In this document: positions 59,654 to 64,000 of the stretch, piece after piece | Layout: every line of letters starts with the position of its first letter | Position numbering within the stretch: position 1 is the stretch's first letter | Source: Tetraselmis striata | Taxonomy: Eukaryota; Chlorophyta; Chlorodendrophyceae; Chlorodendrales; Chlorodendraceae | DNA length: 64,000 nt | Direction: 5' to 3' | Assembly: GCA_006384855.1 (NCBI GenBank) | Contig: VCJN01003311.1 | Location: 16,038 to 80,037, forward strand | Made by a program: the position numbers and the translations under genes | Notes under the pieces: generated by a model | The model's input: only the letters and a program-made list of their open reading frames with translations | Database searches by the model: none | What the model was told of the DNA's origin: nothing

Positions 59654-60649
59654 ACCAACCAACCAAGACCTAGGGCACTTCTGGGCCATGGTTTATGGAG
59701 GTTAGTCGCAACAATATCAGCCAGGCCAATACCTTCCCTCTTGCATTTTCTGGGACATGTTATTACACCTTGTCGTCTTGTTTCAGCTACGTCTTCTTGA
59801 GGGGAATTCGCGATTGAGCCGCCGGAGCGCTGGCCCACTTGGCGTGTCTGCACTCCCGGCCTCCCGAGCCTACCCACACTAGCCTCCTGGGTAGGCGGGC
59901 AGCATGCGTGCCGGGCCCTCACTCAACCTTGCTGCTCTCTCCCACATGGCTCACAGGGAACATGATCCAGCCTCCCTACCTGGGCACGAAGCGAAGGCCT
60001 GGACAGCACTGACCACATACAGCCGCATCCGTGAACTCTGACGCTGGGGCCGCCAGCCCTCAAAAACCTCAACGCCGGCGTGACCCACAGGGCGCGGATG
60101 CACTGCTGGTTGGCAGGCTGTACCTGCGTAGGTTAGGTCCAAGATCTAATAGTGGCCATTGCTAGTGCTAATGGCAGGATTACCTCGTGTATGTATACAA
60201 CTCGATTCTCCTTGTGCGCAAAATGACGATGCCCAAGACCCCCCCAACCCACCGTCTGCATGTCTGCAGCTGCACTGCACCAAACACTCATGTCCAGCCG
60301 ATGTCAGTTTGAGTCAAACAACCAGCCACACCACCCGCATGAACACACACTCAATGTGCCAGTTCCATCCCGGCGACTACGGAGAACCTACATCCCTCCA
60401 CATAAGTTGCCCAAGGGCGTTTTCTTGCGGAACATGTGAGCATAAATAAAGTTTTATATAGTATATTACTTGAACCTAGGGTTTATGACATGCTACATTT
60501 ATGTGATGAGTTCAAGAAATAATCGGGGCGTTCATGCAACGTGGCCATACAAGCTGCAGGATGCTGTATAGCATGAATTTATTGGGTACAACTAGACCCG
60601 TTGCAAGAGTGTGGAATCCAGAGAGCCGCAAGGATTCAATCGTAGTAGT
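59579..60649. other. HSF 3' flank without a supported gene
   Basis: A poly-C tract lies at 59623-59651, soon after the HSF stop. A candidate polyadenylation signal ATAAATAAAG lies at 60442-60451, although chlorophytes usually use TGTAA. No coding region is recognised. Confidence 0.5.
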
Positions 60650-60830
60650 CGCTACACTGTACAGCCCCGCCTCCGCCGACCCGGAGCCAGGCGCCCGTCG
60701 ACGAACGGGCGGCGAGGTGGGCGGGCGACGGTCGTCCGGCGACGGACGAACGATGGCGTCCGGCGTCCGGGTCCGGTCCACGCGGCGGGCTCGGCGCTTT
60801 GCGCCATGCCCGCCCCGTAAACCTGATGGC
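60650..60830 (-). repeat. Dispersed GC-rich repeat, copy 2 (inverted relative to 13135-13290)
   Basis: The reverse complement of this segment aligns with 13135-13290: GTTTACGGGGCGGGCATGGC, CCGCCGCGTGGACC, CCGGACGCCGGACGCC and GGCTCCGGGTCGGCGGA appear in the same order. Confidence 0.8.
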
Positions 60831-63800
60831 GGCGGCCGGGCAGGGATACCCGTACCGGTACAGGTAGTCAGCAGGTATACGCTCGACGGTTATGATGGCC
60901 TGCGCGGAATTATGACGGATTCTATAACGGATACATTGTTGATCTATCTAACAATCTATGCGAAGCCGTTCCGAAGATCGGTGACAGACACAGACTCAGA
61001 GACTCACTTCGTGATTAATATGGTAGGATGCATGCCAGCGATGTGGCCATGATGCATGCGACGATCGATGCATTGGCATTAATTATCGTGGGTGTAGATT
61101 GGGCCGCCTACCAGCTTTTGGACATATCTGTATGCCTGCCAAGTCATGTGTGACACGAACATGCCACCCCTGAAGCAATGAACGTGAGCGCCACGATACG
61201 CTCAACCCACGACCCCCTGTTTGTATGTCACCGCTTATAATAAACTTCACCCGCCAACACTGACATGACGGCGTAGCAGCATTGCAAACTGCTGCCCACA
61301 CCACGTGTGCGGGCCTAAATGCCACTACTCTGCTCAACAGGGCAATAATACAGCGACCTGCAATCGGCTTATGGGCCGCACAATAAATTAAGACATTTAT
61401 AGCCATGCGCGCCAACTGTGAATTTGCAACTGTGCCAGCACAACTTAAATTTCTCTTTCATGTATGCGCTATAACTTGCGCGACAACTGCTTTGAAAAGA
61501 TTTTAGTCCTTAGTAAAGACTGGTTTTTTCTCCGTGCTTTTTTTCCTCCAAACCCAGCAGCGACGGCGAAACTGATGCAGGGCAATTTATCAATGTCATT
61601 ACCTGGACAGGCTCGTTTCTTAGGATGCCTTTACGATGCCGGTACACATTTTATTCAATGCGCCTCAATGGCATGCTGGCACGAAGGATATTTATATTGA
61701 GTTATTCTAATTATACATAATAATACAATCAGAATTCTTTCATACATATATAAACCAGCGCAAAAGGATAGGGCTTGCTCTTGGTCTGCTCGTAATCACG
61801 TATAGCAGCGGGCGGGCTCGCCATGCTCCCACACGCCTACTGGCTGATAGTAAACCTGCATATGGGCATGGTGCTGATCATGGAATTGTTCTACTATCCT
61901 ATTTAGTAATTCTATACGAAACGTGCGCCGACGTACTTTGAAGAACACGCATGTTTGCCCTGTGGGAGGGGGTGCCGGCATAGGGTGTCATTTGCGGGGG
62001 CCGCGGGGGCTGCTGTTACTAATAGCTTGTAATAAATCACAGTAATGCAGTACACTGGGGCTAACTGCTTGTAAATTAAAAGAAAACTGCCAGTGAGGAT
62101 TAGTACAGGTACTGGTGTGAATGAAAAGAATATCCGTAGTACAGGCACGGTGTGGGGAAGGCAACAGGGTGCCTGCGCGCGTGCTGCTGAGTGCTGATGA
62201 GCGCAGCAGCGGCAGGCAGACGGGATTAGTCGCCGCTATTAGACTTTTATTGCCGCGCTGTTTCGTCGGTGCTTGATGCGCTTGGTGCTTGTGCTATACT
62301 AGACGACCAGTACGCCCCAGCAGGGCGAGCTCTGCACATTATAGCTGTACCGTAGACCGTGCTCCGGCGGCTGGTCAGGGGCTGGGAGCCCTACTGGGGA
62401 GGGCATGTTCTTAATATTGTTCTTGATAGTGGGTGCGGGGGGTGCCCACAATGAAACGCAAAATAAGGGCAAAGTGTGTTCTAAAAAGTGCGTTCTTCAA
62501 AGTGCGTCGCGACACCCGGTACAGCATCAGAATCCACACAGCGCGCGCTTTGTGCACGGCAGCCACTACGGCCACGGCCCCGGCTGATTATTGCTGCGCG
62601 GTAAGATATATCCAGCAGTATAACTAGCACATAGACAACTACCATATGCAAATACCAATGCCATATGCCATAATGCGCACCAATAAACTGCGAATTCGGA
62701 GAAAATTACAGACAACGATAAATAAAGAAATATATATATATGTTAAACAAAACTATACCGTCCAACGCGCTTCATGTAGCAGGTGGATAAACCAGCAGAG
62801 CATTCCAGCGGTATACATAGAATAACATAGAATACAGGACATTCCTATGGTAAATGTTTTTGGTCTGCAACGGACTACTCTGCGCTGCCTACTCGTCGTA
62901 GTATCGGCTCGGTGTGGCCTCGTCTGACTCCTGCCGCGGGTCATCGTCGTCTGCCGCCGTGCAAAAAGAATACTTATGCTCCGAAAACATTCTTCGTCAT
63001 ATAAGACGGGCGGTCGTGATGTAGGACCTGGTAGGTCGTCGTCGTCGGCATGCATCACAGCTGTCGTTCAGCATCGTCTTTCAAGCTGAAAACCACATAG
63101 CGTGTGATCCGTATAGACAGACGAATACGGCAGTCATTCCTATGGCTTAGCCCGCATCGGATTCTGTCTAGCAGCTTGGGGTCGCCTGTCGCGCGACCAG
63201 CACCCGAGCACTATATATGATATACGACAGCATATAGTGATATCCGCCGCCGAGCCGCCAAGCAATATACTTGTCCAATAATCAATAAGTACATGCATGC
63301 TGGCAGCATTCGTTATTCCAATATTGCATTGCGCGGGAACTCATATCAGATGCAAGCCTGATGTACTGGCTGAGTACCGAGTTCGAAAGTTATGCCCTTG
63401 TTATGCCCCTCCCTCCCCCCTCCCCTGCCCCCCTCCGCCCTCAGATCAGCGAAACAGCACAGAATAAAGAAATAATACCGCCCTCAACCGAGTATGCATG
63501 TCAGAATGCCCTGCTTGAACTTGGGTTGATGGCTGCAATGTCGTGCCGCCATTTAGTGCAACTCATACACAGCTGCTGACTGTCTTGCGTAAGTGGTGCA
63601 ACTGTAAGAGCGATCTGGATGCACATTTGGCTTTAATGTCGCCATGTATGGATTATTATGGATTATTATGTGACCATGCTAAATGCAAGTTTAGGGCTCC
63701 CGTGTAAACTATATCCGAACCCCAATGCCTGATACGCCTGCTTCTCCCCCAACTGCCATTTCTCTAAGTTAGGGTATAGTCTGCATCTGTCAGCGATACT

Positions 63801-64000
63801 AACTGTATGACACTGGTGACAGCAGTGGACCGGGCACAGGTAGCATAGAACCATTAGATAGGTGCATGCGAGCGCGCAGGGAGGGGTTGGGGGTAGAGTA
63901 CTGAGAAGACCATGGGGATGTGTGTGTGTGTGTGTGTGTGTGTCCGGGGGGAGGGGGGGGGGGGGGGGGGGTCATTTGTCGTGATGCCTGGCAAACCAAG
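60831..64000. other. AT-richer end of the window, no supported gene
   Basis: No conserved protein or RNA gene is recognised on either strand. A fragment of the MITE family (GTACTGGTGTGAATGAAAAG) lies near 62107. A (TG)n microsatellite followed by a poly-G tract lies at 63918-63970. Short similar segments (TGCGTTCTTCAAAGTGCGTC near 62488 and an inverted relative near 61930) occur but have no known meaning. Confidence 0.5.

Noticed and set aside
61796-62550. Similar short peptides FFKVRR on opposite strands near 61930 and 62490
   Set aside because: Only about 20 bp match and neither frame has other support. Too little to call a gene or repeat.

Overview
This window is nuclear DNA from a eukaryote, most likely a unicellular green alga (chlorophyte or prasinophyte). 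The evidence is intron-rich GC-rich genes with GT-AG splice sites, a plant-type heat shock factor, DIRS/PAT-type and Copia-type retroelements, and about fifty pure C or G tracts of 10-45 nt. The lineage is an inference; no rRNA or organelle marker is present.

Layout. 0-7.8 kb is repeat-rich: a possible 5'-partial gene whose last exon is a 30-bp GC minisatellite, a minus-strand fragment with a piggyBac-like cysteine-rich C-terminus, a 370-bp tandem satellite, and one or two uncertain small genes. 7.8-11.6 kb is a defective Copia-type LTR retrotransposon with clear LTRs, target-site duplication, primer-binding site and polypurine tract. 12.7-14.2 kb holds a MITE-like inverted-repeat element, a dispersed 150-bp repeat and three tandem hairpins that share a loop. 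14.3-21.0 kb is a DIRS/PAT-like tyrosine-recombinase retrotransposon with split direct repeats (A1, B1, A2, B2). Its RNase H region is split by a younger 1.7-kb LTR element on the opposite strand.

22.3-52.7 kb is one giant gene. By hand I could build a 61-exon model (10,953 nt, 3,650 codons) in which every exon junction keeps frame. It encodes a secreted, then membrane-anchored protein: signal peptide, laminin-IV/B-like domain, about twenty filamin-type repeats, two IPT/TIG-like domains, cadherin-like (tandem-95-like) repeats, one transmembrane helix and a short basic cytoplasmic tail. It looks like a cell-surface adhesion or matrix protein. Its long introns carry several families of repeats found in more than one intron.

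56.8-59.6 kb is a seven-exon heat shock transcription factor (635 residues) with a complete DNA-binding domain and the conserved intron inside it. The last 4.4 kb shows no gene I can support.

The two confident genes (surface protein and HSF) are both on the + strand and are separated by about 4 kb of apparently noncoding DNA. There is no operon logic here. The left third is a transposon cluster with nested insertions.
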